From a bacterium (lineage in GTDB: Bacteria; Patescibacteriota; Patescibacteriia; Patescibacteriales; GWE2-39-37): DNA of 18,286 nucleotides. The DNA is taken from NCBI GenBank assembly GCA_021786695.1, contig JAJYMT010000018.1, forward strand, positions 1 to 18,286, in the 5' to 3' direction. Of the stretch, positions 1 through 8,600 are shown piece by piece. Numbering within the stretch: position 1 is the first letter of the stretch; each line of letters starts with the position of its first letter. Under the pieces are notes generated by a model. That model was not told the DNA's origin. It saw only the letters and a list, made by a program, of their open reading frames with translations, and did no database searches. The position numbers and the translations under genes were made by a program.

Positions 1-270
1 TCCGATCTACGATTGGAAAACTACAGCGTTGCCGAAACGTTAGCCGATACCGCTCCATCCGCGCTTGCCACGCTCGGTCAGGCGGAAAATTTCGAAATGC
101 TGCAGCTGGCGCTTGAGGGTCTGCCGCAAAATTACCGCGCCACCCTCGATTTGCGCTACAACCAGGATTTGAAATTCCGGGAAATTGCCGAACTCCTAAA
201 ACAGCCGCTCGACACGGTCAAAACCTGGCACCGCCGCGGCCTCCGACAATTAAAAAAACTTCTCTCGTAG
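1..270 (+). CDS. ECF-type RNA polymerase sigma factor, C-terminal part (5' truncated by window edge)
   Basis: The reading frame is open from base 1, so the gene begins upstream and only its last 89 codons are visible. They form a sigma region 4 helix-turn-helix: a segment reading LPQNYRATLDLRY, then FREIAELL, then LDTVKTWHRRGLRQLKKLL. This matches the pattern in which a 'LP...R.v..Lry' helix precedes an 'eIA..l..p..TVksr..Rar..L' recognition helix that binds the -35 element. Sigma region 2 would lie outside the window. The next gene, beginning within about 45 bases, encodes a small membrane protein in the usual anti-sigma position, which supports an extracytoplasmic-function sigma factor. It probably directs transcription of the operon that follows; this is inferred from position only. 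Confidence 0.88.
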   Translation, partial: SDLRLENYSVAETLADTAPSALATLGQAENFEMLQLALEGLPQNYRATLDLRYNQDLKFREIAELLKQPLDTVKTWHRRGLRQLKKLLS

Positions 271-313
271 AAAGTAATTGAACCAAAAAACGGCGGTTGT
301 TCGTATTATAAGT

Positions 314-694
314 ATGGATAACCCGCCCTCTCCCGATCTTTACGACCGGGTCATCGCTAAAATCAACCGCGAACATAAACTTCTTTTGATCAAAAGACGG
401 CTTTTTTTATACTCTTTTTCCTTGGTCGCTTCCTCGGGCGCCTTGATTCCGCTTGGCAAAAATCTTTACCAAGACCTGCTCCGCTCCGATTTCCTGGAAA
501 TTTCCTCGCTGCTATTCACCGATTTCAAGTCGGTCGTGGCCAATCTGCCGGACTTTACGCTTTCGGCTCTTGAATCCGCGCCACTTTTGAGTATAACTCT
601 AGCCGGCCTATTCTTAGTCGGATTCGTCTACAGTTCGGCTAAACTGATCGGATTTTTTATTTCGCTTAATAAATTCAATAAAAATTTAATCTAA
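314..694 (+). CDS. Small two-helix membrane protein, putative anti-sigma factor
   Basis: This 126-residue protein has a short soluble N-terminus (PPSPDLYDRVIAKINREHK) followed by two hydrophobic segments at about residues 26-46 and 93-122. The order (ECF sigma, then a small membrane protein with an N-terminal cytoplasmic helix containing a 'dLydrv...I' pattern) is what is expected of a membrane anti-sigma factor. No zinc-binding HxxxCxxC motif is present, so it is not a classical ZAS-type protein. I chose the ATG at 314. An in-frame TTG at 278, only 7 bases after the sigma stop, would add 12 residues and cannot be excluded. Neither start has a convincing ribosome-binding site. Function is inferred from gene order and topology, not from a recognised domain. 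Confidence 0.62.
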   Translation: MDNPPSPDLYDRVIAKINREHKLLLIKRRLFLYSFSLVASSGALIPLGKNLYQDLLRSDFLEISSLLFTDFKSVVANLPDFTLSALESAPLLSITLAGLFLVGFVYSSAKLIGFFISLNKFNKNLI

Positions 695-698
695 ATCT

Positions 699-1259
699 AT
701 GGAATTGAAATTATCAAATGTCAAAGAGACGCTGGGCGGCGAAGCTAAGCTCAAGTATCTCAAAAAACCGATCTTCATTCTCGCAATTTTAGCGGTGTTG
801 GCGGCCGTCTTCGCCGGTGGCGTCTTCGTCGGCCTGGAAAAAGCCCGCTTTTCCTACGGCTGGCGCGAAAATTATTACCGCAACTTCATCGGCGAACGCA
901 GGCGGCCGATGATGGGTCCTGGCCGCGGCGACGATCGGTCATCCTTCGGGATGATGCCGTTCGGCCGGCCGCCTTTTGACGATTACTTCAACGCCCACGG
1001 CGTCGCCGGTGAAATCATCAGCACCGGCTCAAGTACCGCCAGTACCACTACCCTGGTCATCAAAGACAAGGAAAATACTGAAAAAAATATCCTGATTAAC
1101 GGACAAACTGTCATCAAAAGCCGCCGCCAGGACCTGAAGTCCGCTGATTTGAAGATCGGAGAAAAAATCGTGGTAATCGGCGCGCCCAACGACCGGGGCC
1201 AGATCGTCGCCAAATTGATTCGCGTAGCAGAAAATTTCTTCGACGATCTGATCAAATAA
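699..1259 (+). CDS. Membrane-anchored DUF5666-like protein with Met/Arg/Pro-rich linker
   Basis: The 186-residue protein has a cytoplasmic N-terminus, one membrane helix at about residues 24-46, a linker rich in Arg, Met, Gly, Pro and Phe at about 66-95 (RRRPMMGPGRG, then GMMPFGRPPF), and a C-terminal beta-rich domain at about 101-176. That domain follows the pattern 'GEIIS..T..I.D......I.I.G.T.I......ADL..G..I.V.G..N..G.I.A..I', which I recognise as DUF5666-like, a small OB-like extracytoplasmic fold of unknown function. The gene starts 4 bases after the putative anti-sigma gene and ends 6 bases before the adaptor gene, so it is translated within the same operon. A paralogous domain occurs at 5063-5563. 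The paired Met residues could bind a soft metal, but that is speculation. Confidence 0.7.
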   Translation: MELKLSNVKETLGGEAKLKYLKKPIFILAILAVLAAVFAGGVFVGLEKARFSYGWRENYYRNFIGERRRPMMGPGRGDDRSSFGMMPFGRPPFDDYFNAHGVAGEIISTGSSTASTTTLVIKDKENTEKNILINGQTVIKSRRQDLKSADLKIGEKIVVIGAPNDRGQIVAKLIRVAENFFDDLIK

Positions 1260-1265
1260 AAACCG

Positions 1266-3095
1266 ATGAAAAATTTTTTCCTGAAAATCACAAATTTGAT
1301 CAAAGCCCACAAGCTTCGCTCCTTGCTCCTGCTGCTGGCACTCTCTTACGGCGGCTATTACGGCTACCAGAAATATTTGAAGCCGGCGGCGGCGATCCAA
1401 TACTTGACGGAAGCGGCCGCCAAATCCACCATCACCGTCGCGGTGACCTCTTCCGGCCAAGTGACGCAGGCCAACAAGATCGATTTGAAGCCGCTCGGTT
1501 CGGGCGCAATCATCTCCACCCGGGTGAAAAATAACGACACGGTGAAGCAGGGCCAGGTAATCGCCACCATTGATCAGTCAAGCAGCCGCCTGGCAATCCT
1601 GCAGGCGCGCGCCTCCGTGCAAAACGCGCAAGCCAACCTGGACAAGCTCGTTTCCGGCGCGACCGCATCGGATCTGAAAACCGCCCAAAATAATATAAAC
1701 CAGACCGAGACCGCCTACAAAAATGCGCTCGCTAATCTTGAAAACGGCAAACAGAGCGCAGCCGCGGACCTGGACCAGGCGGAAAAAGACCTGGCCGACT
1801 TGGTTTCAATGAATGGGCTGAAACGGCTTACTGTCATCTCGACCATCAAAGACAAGATTTTGTCCGCCCGCACCTGGCTGGATGCGGCCAACAAGATAAT
1901 GAATGATGACAATGCCAAAGACACTTTGAGCATACAAGACCTGGTTCAACTGTCTCTGGCCAAAAGCCATTATGCCGGAGCGCTCGATTTGCTCGACACC
2001 GCCGATTCGAGTATTGCGACGGCGCAAGCCGACCCCGGCGACGAAAACATCAGGCGAGCCGGACAAGACGCGGCTAATTTACTGAGTGAAACGGCCGCCA
2101 CTTCGAATTATCTGTATTTGGCGCTGCAAAAAACCGTCACCTCAAGCAAGCTGAGCCAGAGCGCGCTCGACGGATTCAAAACGACGGAAAGCGGGCAGAT
2201 ATCTAGCGCTAACGGCGCCTTAACCGCGGTGCAAACCGCGGTACAGGATTTGTGGGACAGTATCAACGCGGCGCAAAATAAAGTTGTTTCGACCCGGCTG
2301 GCGGGCGAAAAAGAGATCGCCGCGGCCAATAACCAGATCACCTCGGCCTATAATTCCTGGCAGAACGCCCTGGACACGCTTGCCAAACTAAAAACTCCGG
2401 CGGAAAAACAGGATCTCGCTTCGGCGCGCGCGCAAATTGCGACGGCGCAAGCGCAGCTCTTTGACGCCGAAAACACTTTCAAAAACACCGTTATCACCGC
2501 GCCGTTCGACGGCGAGGTGGCGGCGCTCAATGTACAAAAAGGCGACCAGGCAAATCCCTCAACCGTCATCGCCACCATCATCACCAAACAGCAGCTGGCT
2601 GCGATTGCTTTAAACGAGGTGGATGTGGCGAAAATAAAACTCGGTTTGCCGGCGACCCTGTCTTTCGACGCGGTCGGCGGTCTGACTCTGACCGGCAAGG
2701 TGGCGGAAATCGACACTATCGGCACTGTCAGCCAGGGCGTCGTCACTTATAACGTCAAAATCGTGCTCGATACCCAGGATGCGCGGATTAAGCCGGGCAT
2801 GAGCACCAACGTCAATATCATTACCGAGGTGAAAACCGACGCGCTGGCAGTACCGAATGCGGCGATCAAAACCGACAGCGGAGAATACGTCGAGGTGTTG
2901 GACCAAAGCGGCGCGCCGTCCCGTCGTCCGGTCACGATCGGAATTGCTAACGACAGTTTGACCGAGATTGTTTCCGGAATCAACGAAGGTGACCGGGTGG
3001 TAACCCAAACCATCAATCCGAATGCCGCCGCGACCGCCGCCAGCCAAAACGCTTCCGGACGAAGCGGCTTCAGCATTCCCGGACTGGGCCGTTAA
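1266..3095 (+). CDS. MacA-like membrane fusion (adaptor) protein with very long helical hairpin
   Basis: This 609-residue protein has an N-terminal membrane helix (about 17-34). A lipoyl half-domain at about 75-104 includes 'GSGAIISTRVKNNDTVKQGQVIATID', and the second half at about 407-438 includes 'ITAPFDGEVAALNVQKGDQ'. A beta-barrel and membrane-proximal domain follow to about residue 585, with a Ser/Gly/Ala-rich tail. This is the periplasmic adaptor (HlyD/MacA) plan, and the MacB-type ATPase and permease lie directly downstream, so it should couple that transporter to its extracytoplasmic substrate. The segment between the lipoyl halves is about 300 residues of Ala/Gln/Asp-rich heptad-like helix. 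From memory, E. coli MacA is about 370 residues in total with a much shorter hairpin. The middle of the insert (around SQSALDGF, residue 298) resembles the same part of the RND adaptor at 9088-10866. Confidence 0.9.
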   Translation: MKNFFLKITNLIKAHKLRSLLLLLALSYGGYYGYQKYLKPAAAIQYLTEAAAKSTITVAVTSSGQVTQANKIDLKPLGSGAIISTRVKNNDTVKQGQVIATIDQSSSRLAILQARASVQNAQANLDKLVSGATASDLKTAQNNINQTETAYKNALANLENGKQSAAADLDQAEKDLADLVSMNGLKRLTVISTIKDKILSARTWLDAANKIMNDDNAKDTLSIQDLVQLSLAKSHYAGALDLLDTADSSIATAQADPGDENIRRAGQDAANLLSETAATSNYLYLALQKTVTSSKLSQSALDGFKTTESGQISSANGALTAVQTAVQDLWDSINAAQNKVVSTRLAGEKEIAAANNQITSAYNSWQNALDTLAKLKTPAEKQDLASARAQIATAQAQLFDAENTFKNTVITAPFDGEVAALNVQKGDQANPSTVIATIITKQQLAAIALNEVDVAKIKLGLPATLSFDAVGGLTLTGKVAEIDTIGTVSQGVVTYNVKIVLDTQDARIKPGMSTNVNIITEVKTDALAVPNAAIKTDSGEYVEVLDQSGAPSRRPVTIGIANDSLTEIVSGINEGDRVVTQTINPNAAATAASQNASGRSGFSIPGLGR

Positions 3096-3119
3096 CCGAC
3101 GGATCATCGAACTAAATTT

Positions 3120-3812
3120 ATGATCGAGTGTAAACATCTCTATAAATCATACGATAACAACGGAGTGGTGACCGAAGTGCTCAAGGACATCAATTTTACC
3201 ATTAAAAATGGCGAGTTCGTGGCGATTATGGGGCCTTCCGGCTCCGGCAAATCCACATTGATGCACATCTTGGGCGCGCTCGACGTGCCGACCAAAGGTG
3301 AATATCTGCTCGACGGCAGCGAAGTGGCCAGACTGACCGATGACGAACTTGCCTCGATCAGAAACTCCAAAATCGGCTTCGTCTTCCAGGCATTCAACTT
3401 GTTGCCGCGCGCTACTGTGCTGCGCAATGTCGCCCTGCCGCTCGTCTATGCCGGAATAGGCAAAGCGGAGCGGGAAAAGATCGCCCGCGAATCGCTCCTC
3501 TCGGCCGGCCTGGAAGAAGAGCGTTTCAACCATCTTTCCAACCAGCTCTCCGGCGGACAGATGCAGCGCGTGGCCATCGCCCGCTCGCTGGTCAATAATC
3601 CGGCCTTGCTTCTGGCAGACGAACCGACCGGCAACCTTGATTCAAAAACCGGCGACGTGGTGCTGGCGACTTTCCGCGAACTGAATGCCAAGGGCCGGAC
3701 AATCGTCCTGATCACCCACGAACAATATGTCGCAAATCATGCCGATCGGATCATCCTTATTAAAGACGGACGGATCTTAAGCGATAAATCTAACGGAAAC
3801 AAATTGATATGA
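3120..3812 (+). CDS. MacB/LolD-type ABC transporter ATP-binding protein
   Basis: The 230-residue protein is a complete nucleotide-binding domain. It has Walker A GPSGSGKST at residues 38-46, the Q-loop Gln at 90 (VFQAFNLLP), the signature LSGGQ at 143-147, Walker B LLLADEP at 163-169 followed by the D-loop, and the switch His at 200 (LITHE). The 'AFNLLPRATVLRNVALPLVYAG' stretch and 'ADEPTGNLDSKTGDVV' are typical of the MacB/LolD/FtsE group rather than of importers. The stop codon overlaps the permease start in an ATGA at 3809-3812, indicating translational coupling. It hydrolyses ATP to drive the mechanotransmission-type permease encoded next. The start ATG lies 24 bases after the adaptor gene. 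Confidence 0.95.
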   Translation: MIECKHLYKSYDNNGVVTEVLKDINFTIKNGEFVAIMGPSGSGKSTLMHILGALDVPTKGEYLLDGSEVARLTDDELASIRNSKIGFVFQAFNLLPRATVLRNVALPLVYAGIGKAEREKIARESLLSAGLEEERFNHLSNQLSGGQMQRVAIARSLVNNPALLLADEPTGNLDSKTGDVVLATFRELNAKGRTIVLITHEQYVANHADRIILIKDGRILSDKSNGNKLI

Positions 3813-5032
3813 AAACCAGCGACTTACTGGAAGAAAGTTATAGCGCGCTTACCGCCAACAAAGCCCGGTCCGGTTTGACCATCCTCGGCATCGTAATCGG
3901 TATCGGTTCGGTGATCGCCCTGGTCTCGATCGGCGCCGGCGCCCAACAGTCGATCGAGACGAACATCCAATCGATCGGCTCTAATCTGATTTTGGTCTCC
4001 CCCGGGTCCCAGAGAAGTTTCGGCGGCGGGCCGAACGCCGGCCAGGGCAGCGCCCAAACACTGACTCAGGAAGACGCTGATGCGATCCAAAAAGAAATAA
4101 CCATGGCCAAGGCAGTCGCCCCGGAACTTTCACGGCGCTATCAGGTTGCCGCCAAAGGAGAAAACACCAATACCCAGATTGTCGGCACGACTAAAAATTA
4201 TGCCGAGGTACGAAAGGTAACGATGGATACCGGATCGTTCATCACCGACAGCCAGGTTAAAAGTTATATGAAGGTGGCGGTGCTCGGTCCGAGCGCGCGC
4301 GATGACCTGTTCGGTTCCAGCACCAACGCAATCGGCGAAACGATCAGAATCAACAAGATCAATTTCAAGGTGATCGGCATTGCCAGAGCCAAGGGCGGCA
4401 GCGGTTTTACCAATCAGGACGACATGATTTTTGTCCCGATCTCGGCCGCACAGCAGTTCTTGGCCGGCGCCGGCTATGTTTCCTCTATCAGCATCGAAGC
4501 GGAATCCGCCCAATCGATGAACGCCATCCAGGCGCAAATATCCAACCTGCTGTTGGAGCGGCATCATATCGCTAATCCGCAGCTGGCCGATTTTCGCGTA
4601 CTGAACCAATCAGACATCGTTTCCGCCGCCTCTTCGGTGACCGACATATTCACCATGCTGCTCGCCTCGATCGCCGGTATCTCGCTAATCGTCGGCGGCA
4701 TCGGCATTATGAACATGATGCTCACCACCGTCACCGAACGTACTCGTGAAATCGGCCTGCGTAAAGCGATCGGAGCGACTAATTCAAGCATCAATAGCCA
4801 GTTCCTGACCGAAGCGATATTGCTTACTTTCATCGGCGGCCTGGTCGGCATTGTTTTCGGCTGGCTGCTATCGCTGGTCGCCACCAATTTTACCGGTATC
4901 TCCGGAAAAATTTCCGTCTCCTCGGTACTGCTGGCCTTCGGCGTTTCCGCGGCCATCGGCCTGATCTTCGGCTACTATCCGGCACGGCGGGCGGCTAGAT
5001 TGAATCCGATCGATGCCCTGCGTTTTGAATAA
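3809..5032 (+). CDS. MacB/FtsX-type ABC transporter permease
   Basis: This 407-residue permease has the four-helix MacB/FtsX topology. The first membrane helix is at about residues 20-45 (TILGIVIGIGSVIALVSIGAGA), followed by a large extracytoplasmic MacB_PCD-like domain (about 46-275), then three helices at about 282-308, 332-358 and 372-392. The C-terminus ends with the family signature GYYPARRAARLNPIDALRFE. The cytoplasmic stretch TVTERTREIGLRKAIGAT after the second helix is the coupling segment that contacts the ATPase. In E. coli MacB the ATPase and permease are fused; here they are separate proteins that start and stop in an ATGA overlap. With the upstream adaptor it should form a tripartite-like exporter, though no outer-membrane channel is encoded here. 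The substrate cannot be read from sequence. Confidence 0.94.
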   Translation: MKTSDLLEESYSALTANKARSGLTILGIVIGIGSVIALVSIGAGAQQSIETNIQSIGSNLILVSPGSQRSFGGGPNAGQGSAQTLTQEDADAIQKEITMAKAVAPELSRRYQVAAKGENTNTQIVGTTKNYAEVRKVTMDTGSFITDSQVKSYMKVAVLGPSARDDLFGSSTNAIGETIRINKINFKVIGIARAKGGSGFTNQDDMIFVPISAAQQFLAGAGYVSSISIEAESAQSMNAIQAQISNLLLERHHIANPQLADFRVLNQSDIVSAASSVTDIFTMLLASIAGISLIVGGIGIMNMMLTTVTERTREIGLRKAIGATNSSINSQFLTEAILLTFIGGLVGIVFGWLLSLVATNFTGISGKISVSSVLLAFGVSAAIGLIFGYYPARRAARLNPIDALRFE

Positions 5033-5062
5033 AATTTATTAATCAATTATTAAACCAAGTTT

Positions 5063-5563
5063 ATGCCGGAAAAAAACACGACTCCAAACGGAACAAATAA
5101 AATTATCTATTTTGTATTCGCCCTGCTGATTATCAGCGCCGCCTCTTTTTACGGCGGCCTGCGCTACGGCCGATCGCAGGGCGGCGGTCTTAACGTGGCC
5201 GACTTGCAAAAATTGCCGCCCGCCGAGCGGCGGCAAAAAATCCAGGACCTGGGGCTTTTCGGGAGCGGTAACGGCAGCGGCTTTACCGGCCGCGCAGGCG
5301 GACGCAACGGCGCCGGCAATGATTTCACCTCCGGGGAAATAATTTCCAGAGACGATAAAAGCATAACCGTCAAATCCCAAGACGGCGGTTCGAAAATCAT
5401 CTTTCTCTCGGGCAGCACTGAAATTACTAAATCGACGACCGGCACTCCGGCCGATCTGGCAGCCGGAAAAAACGTTACCGTAAACGGCTCGGCCAACCCG
5501 GACGGCAGTATCACGGCCCGCTCGATCCAGCTTCGCGCTCTGCCGCCCGCGCCGCGTCAATAA
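5063..5563 (+). CDS. Second membrane-anchored DUF5666-like protein
   Basis: The 166-residue protein has a membrane helix at about residues 13-32 and a conserved-looking GGLRYGRSQ just outside it. A helical segment follows (about 44-66, DLQKLPPAERRQKIQDL), then a Gly/Arg/Asn-rich linker (about 67-88) and a beta-rich domain at about 89-158. That domain aligns by eye with the one in the protein at 699-1259: both read 'GEIIS', then an 'I..G.T.I' strand, then 'ADL..G..V.V.G..N.DG.I.A..I'. It is the last gene of the operon, 30 bases after the permease, and is followed by a strong terminator. Function is unknown; an envelope role linked to the MacAB-like exporter is inferred from position. Confidence 0.68.
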   Translation: MPEKNTTPNGTNKIIYFVFALLIISAASFYGGLRYGRSQGGGLNVADLQKLPPAERRQKIQDLGLFGSGNGSGFTGRAGGRNGAGNDFTSGEIISRDDKSITVKSQDGGSKIIFLSGSTEITKSTTGTPADLAAGKNVTVNGSANPDGSITARSIQLRALPPAPRQ

Positions 5564-5581
5564 ACCAACCGCGAAGCGGAC

Positions 5582-5613
5582 ATAAAACCCCGGGCCTTGG
5601 CCCGGGGTTTTAT
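5582..5613. terminator. Bidirectional intrinsic terminator between convergent operons
   Basis: A perfect 15-base inverted repeat has arms at 5582-5596 and 5599-5613 separated by TT. The inner part is GC-only (CCCCGGGCC / GGCCCGGGG) and the outer part is A-run/T-run, so U-rich tails form in both directions. It lies 18 bases after the stop of the second DUF5666-like gene and 6 bases from the stop of the convergent RND pump gene. Confidence 0.92.
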
Positions 5614-5619
5614 CTTAAA

Positions 5620-8600
5620 TCAAACTTTTGCTTCCGGCTTGATCAGAACCATGAACAGGGTCGGGACGATAAATAGGGTAAGAAACGAGGAAAGCATCAG
5701 GCCGAAAATCACCGCGCCGCCCAAAGCCATCCATAATTCATTCGAGAGCGTGATCGGCACGATGCCTAAAATAGTGGCGATCGAAGTGATGAAAATCGCC
5801 TCCAGCCGCGACTTGCCGGCATCCACGATCGACTCGACGAACGGGATGCCGCTCTTCAAATTAAGATTTATTTTATCCATCAGAATAATGGCGTTTTTCA
5901 CCACGATGCCGAACAGGGCCAGGATGCCGATCAGGCCCGGAAAACTCAGATTCACGCGCGCCAATGCCATGCCGAAAAACACCCCGATCAGCGCCAGCGG
6001 GATGGTGACCAGGACGATCAGGGCTTTTTTAAACGAATTGAATTGGATGATCAGAGTTGAAACGATCAACAGTCCGGCCAGAACCATGGCGCGGATGATG
6101 GAGATTACCGATTCGGCATTTTGTTCGTTCTGGCCGCCATAATTTATTTCATAATCACTTGGCAATTGATAGTTCGCTTTCATTTTATCCTGGAATTCGG
6201 AAAGCACCGCGTTCGGCCGGGTGGTTTCATCGATGTTGGCGGTCAGAATCACGGTACGTTTCTGGTTGATCCTTAAGATGCTGTCAACCGACGGATGCAG
6301 AACGATCTCCGCCACGTCTTTCAGATAGACCGACTGCTTGCGAAAATTCATCACTTGTAAATTCTGGATTGCCTGCAGATCCGGAATTTTGTTTTCTGCG
6401 AAGCGGGCCGTCACCTGGACTTCTTTACCTCCGAGAATCACGGTAGTGATCTTGCTGCCGGAGATGGCAGTGCGCAGAGTCGAACCGACGTAAGCGGCGT
6501 TCAGATTGTAAAGCTCGAGCTTGGCCGGATTGAGATTGAAGGTATATTCGGCCGGCGAGTCCTTGAGCGAAATGTCGGTGGAAATCACCCCGTCGATCGA
6601 AGCAAGCAGCGGTTTCAGGTCGCTCGCGATCTTGTCCAGGGTCGTCAGGTCATCGCCGCTGATCTGCGCCTGAAAAGCGGCACCGGAGGGCGGCCCTCCC
6701 TGAAGCGAGGCAACGTCGATCGTGGCGTCTTTTATATCCTTGAAATCATTCCTCAATTTATCGGCCAGTTCATAGGACTTGATCTTGCGCTCCTCTTTCG
6801 GCTTCAGGTTGATGGTGATGCCGGCAAGATTGGACGAGCTCCTGGAGGGGCCGCTGGCTCCGCCGCTCGAGAGGGCGCTGCGGCTGCCCACTACGGTGGA
6901 AAAATTCACGATTTCCGGATATTTAAGCAGCTTTTCCTCGACCCGCCGGACCACCTTGTCGGTTTGGGCCAGGTTCAATCCGGTGGAGGCCCGCAGATCG
7001 ACAAAAATCAAATCCTCATTCGAGGCCGGAAAAAATTCCGAAGGCACCACGCCGACTGCCGGCAGCAGGATCGCCAGCACGAACAAACCGGCCGTTACCG
7101 CCAAGACGACCCGCCTGGTTCTTTTGGTGGCCAGCGCCTTGCGCAGATATTTTTCATAGGTCGGCAATATCTTATTGAAATGGATGATGCCGTGGATCAG
7201 TCGGCTTGAAAATTTTTCGTCCTGCTGGCCGCCCTGTTGCCGGAGCTTCTGTTTGATCAATTCATCGTCTTTCCATTCTTTGGCCATAAGAACGGCGTTT
7301 TCCGCCAGCTGAATTTTGCCGCCGCTCCGATACCAGCGAAGCATATAATAAATAACCAACCCCCCGGCGGCCGCACCCAGATAGCCGGCCAAACTTCTTT
7401 GCGCCGCCGACAGGACCGCAAAGGCGGCGGCCAGGGCGGCTAGGATCGCGAAAAATCTTTTGGTCAGGCGGAGACGTTCAAGCACCGCGGCCAGCGGATG
7501 GTTGATCATCAGGGCGATCAGGAGCGAGGCGAACAGGGTGACGGAAACGGTGATCGGAATCGACTTGATGAATTCACCGATGATGCCGGTCGAAAGCAAA
7601 AGCGGCAAAAAAGCCCAGATGGTGGTAAGCGTGGTAGTGGTCAAGACCACTTTGAAATCGTTCAAAACCAAAAGCACCGCTTCTTCCGGCGTAAATTTGC
7701 CCGATTTCAGATATTGCTTGGTCGCCGACACCACCACGATAGCGTCATCGACCAACAGGCCGAGCGACAGGATCAAAGAAAAAATCGAAAGAAAATTGAG
7801 CGAGATGCCGGTCGCAAGCATTACGGAAAACGAAGTAAAAAATACCAGCGGCACGGCCAGGCCGGCCACGAAGGCCTCCTTCAACCCCACGATCAGAAAC
7901 AGAATGCCGAACACCAATGCCAGAGTCAGGAGAAAATCGTGCGTCAACTGGGCAAAGTCCAATTTTATACGCTTGCCCTGGTCGACGATCACCTCATAAG
8001 TGACACCGGGGCGGAATTTCGTGATTAGCCGGTCGGTCGTCACCTTCGCCTGATCGATGGTGTTGATGATCGAGCCGCCGGTTTTCTTAATGATATCGAT
8101 GGTGACCGCGCTTTGCGACGGCGCACCCTTGCTCGAAAGGCGCGACAAGACGGTGTGTTTGATCGAGCGCGTCTCGACCTCGGCGATATCCCGAAGATAA
8201 ACGATGCTGCCGTCATCCAGGTGGGCGACCGGAATTTGTTCCAGTGCCTTGATGGTGAAAAAACGCGAATCGGCCCGGATCGGATAAGTGAATTCGCGGC
8301 CCTCGAAGGTGCCGGCCGGCACCGCCAAATTGACCGCGCGCACCGCCTGATTCGCCTGATCGATCGACACGCCGTATTGAGCTAATTTGTCCGGATCGAA
8401 GGCGACCGAAAATTCAAGCTCGTCGCCGCCCGACACTCTGGCCTCGCGCACGCCCGGTATTTTTTCCAGCTCATCCTTCAGGTCCTCCCCGTATTTTCGC
8501 AAAGTAAAACCGTCATAGGGACCGGTAAGCGCCACGGTCCAGATGGGGGTGTCGTCGAATGAAATTTCACGCACCACCGGTTCGTTGGCGTCTGCCGGCA

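Noticed and set aside
1029..1460. Minus-strand open frame of 143 codons crossing two plus-strand genes
   Set aside because: It spans the boundary of two well-supported genes and its translation has no domain or plausible start signal.
7460..8028. Two long plus-strand open frames (about 176-179 codons) and others around 5597-6142 and 8113-8385 opposite the RND pump
   Set aside because: They lie entirely antisense to a clear RND pump, have basic low-information translations with no recognisable domain, and have no promoter. They are shadows of GC-rich coding sequence.
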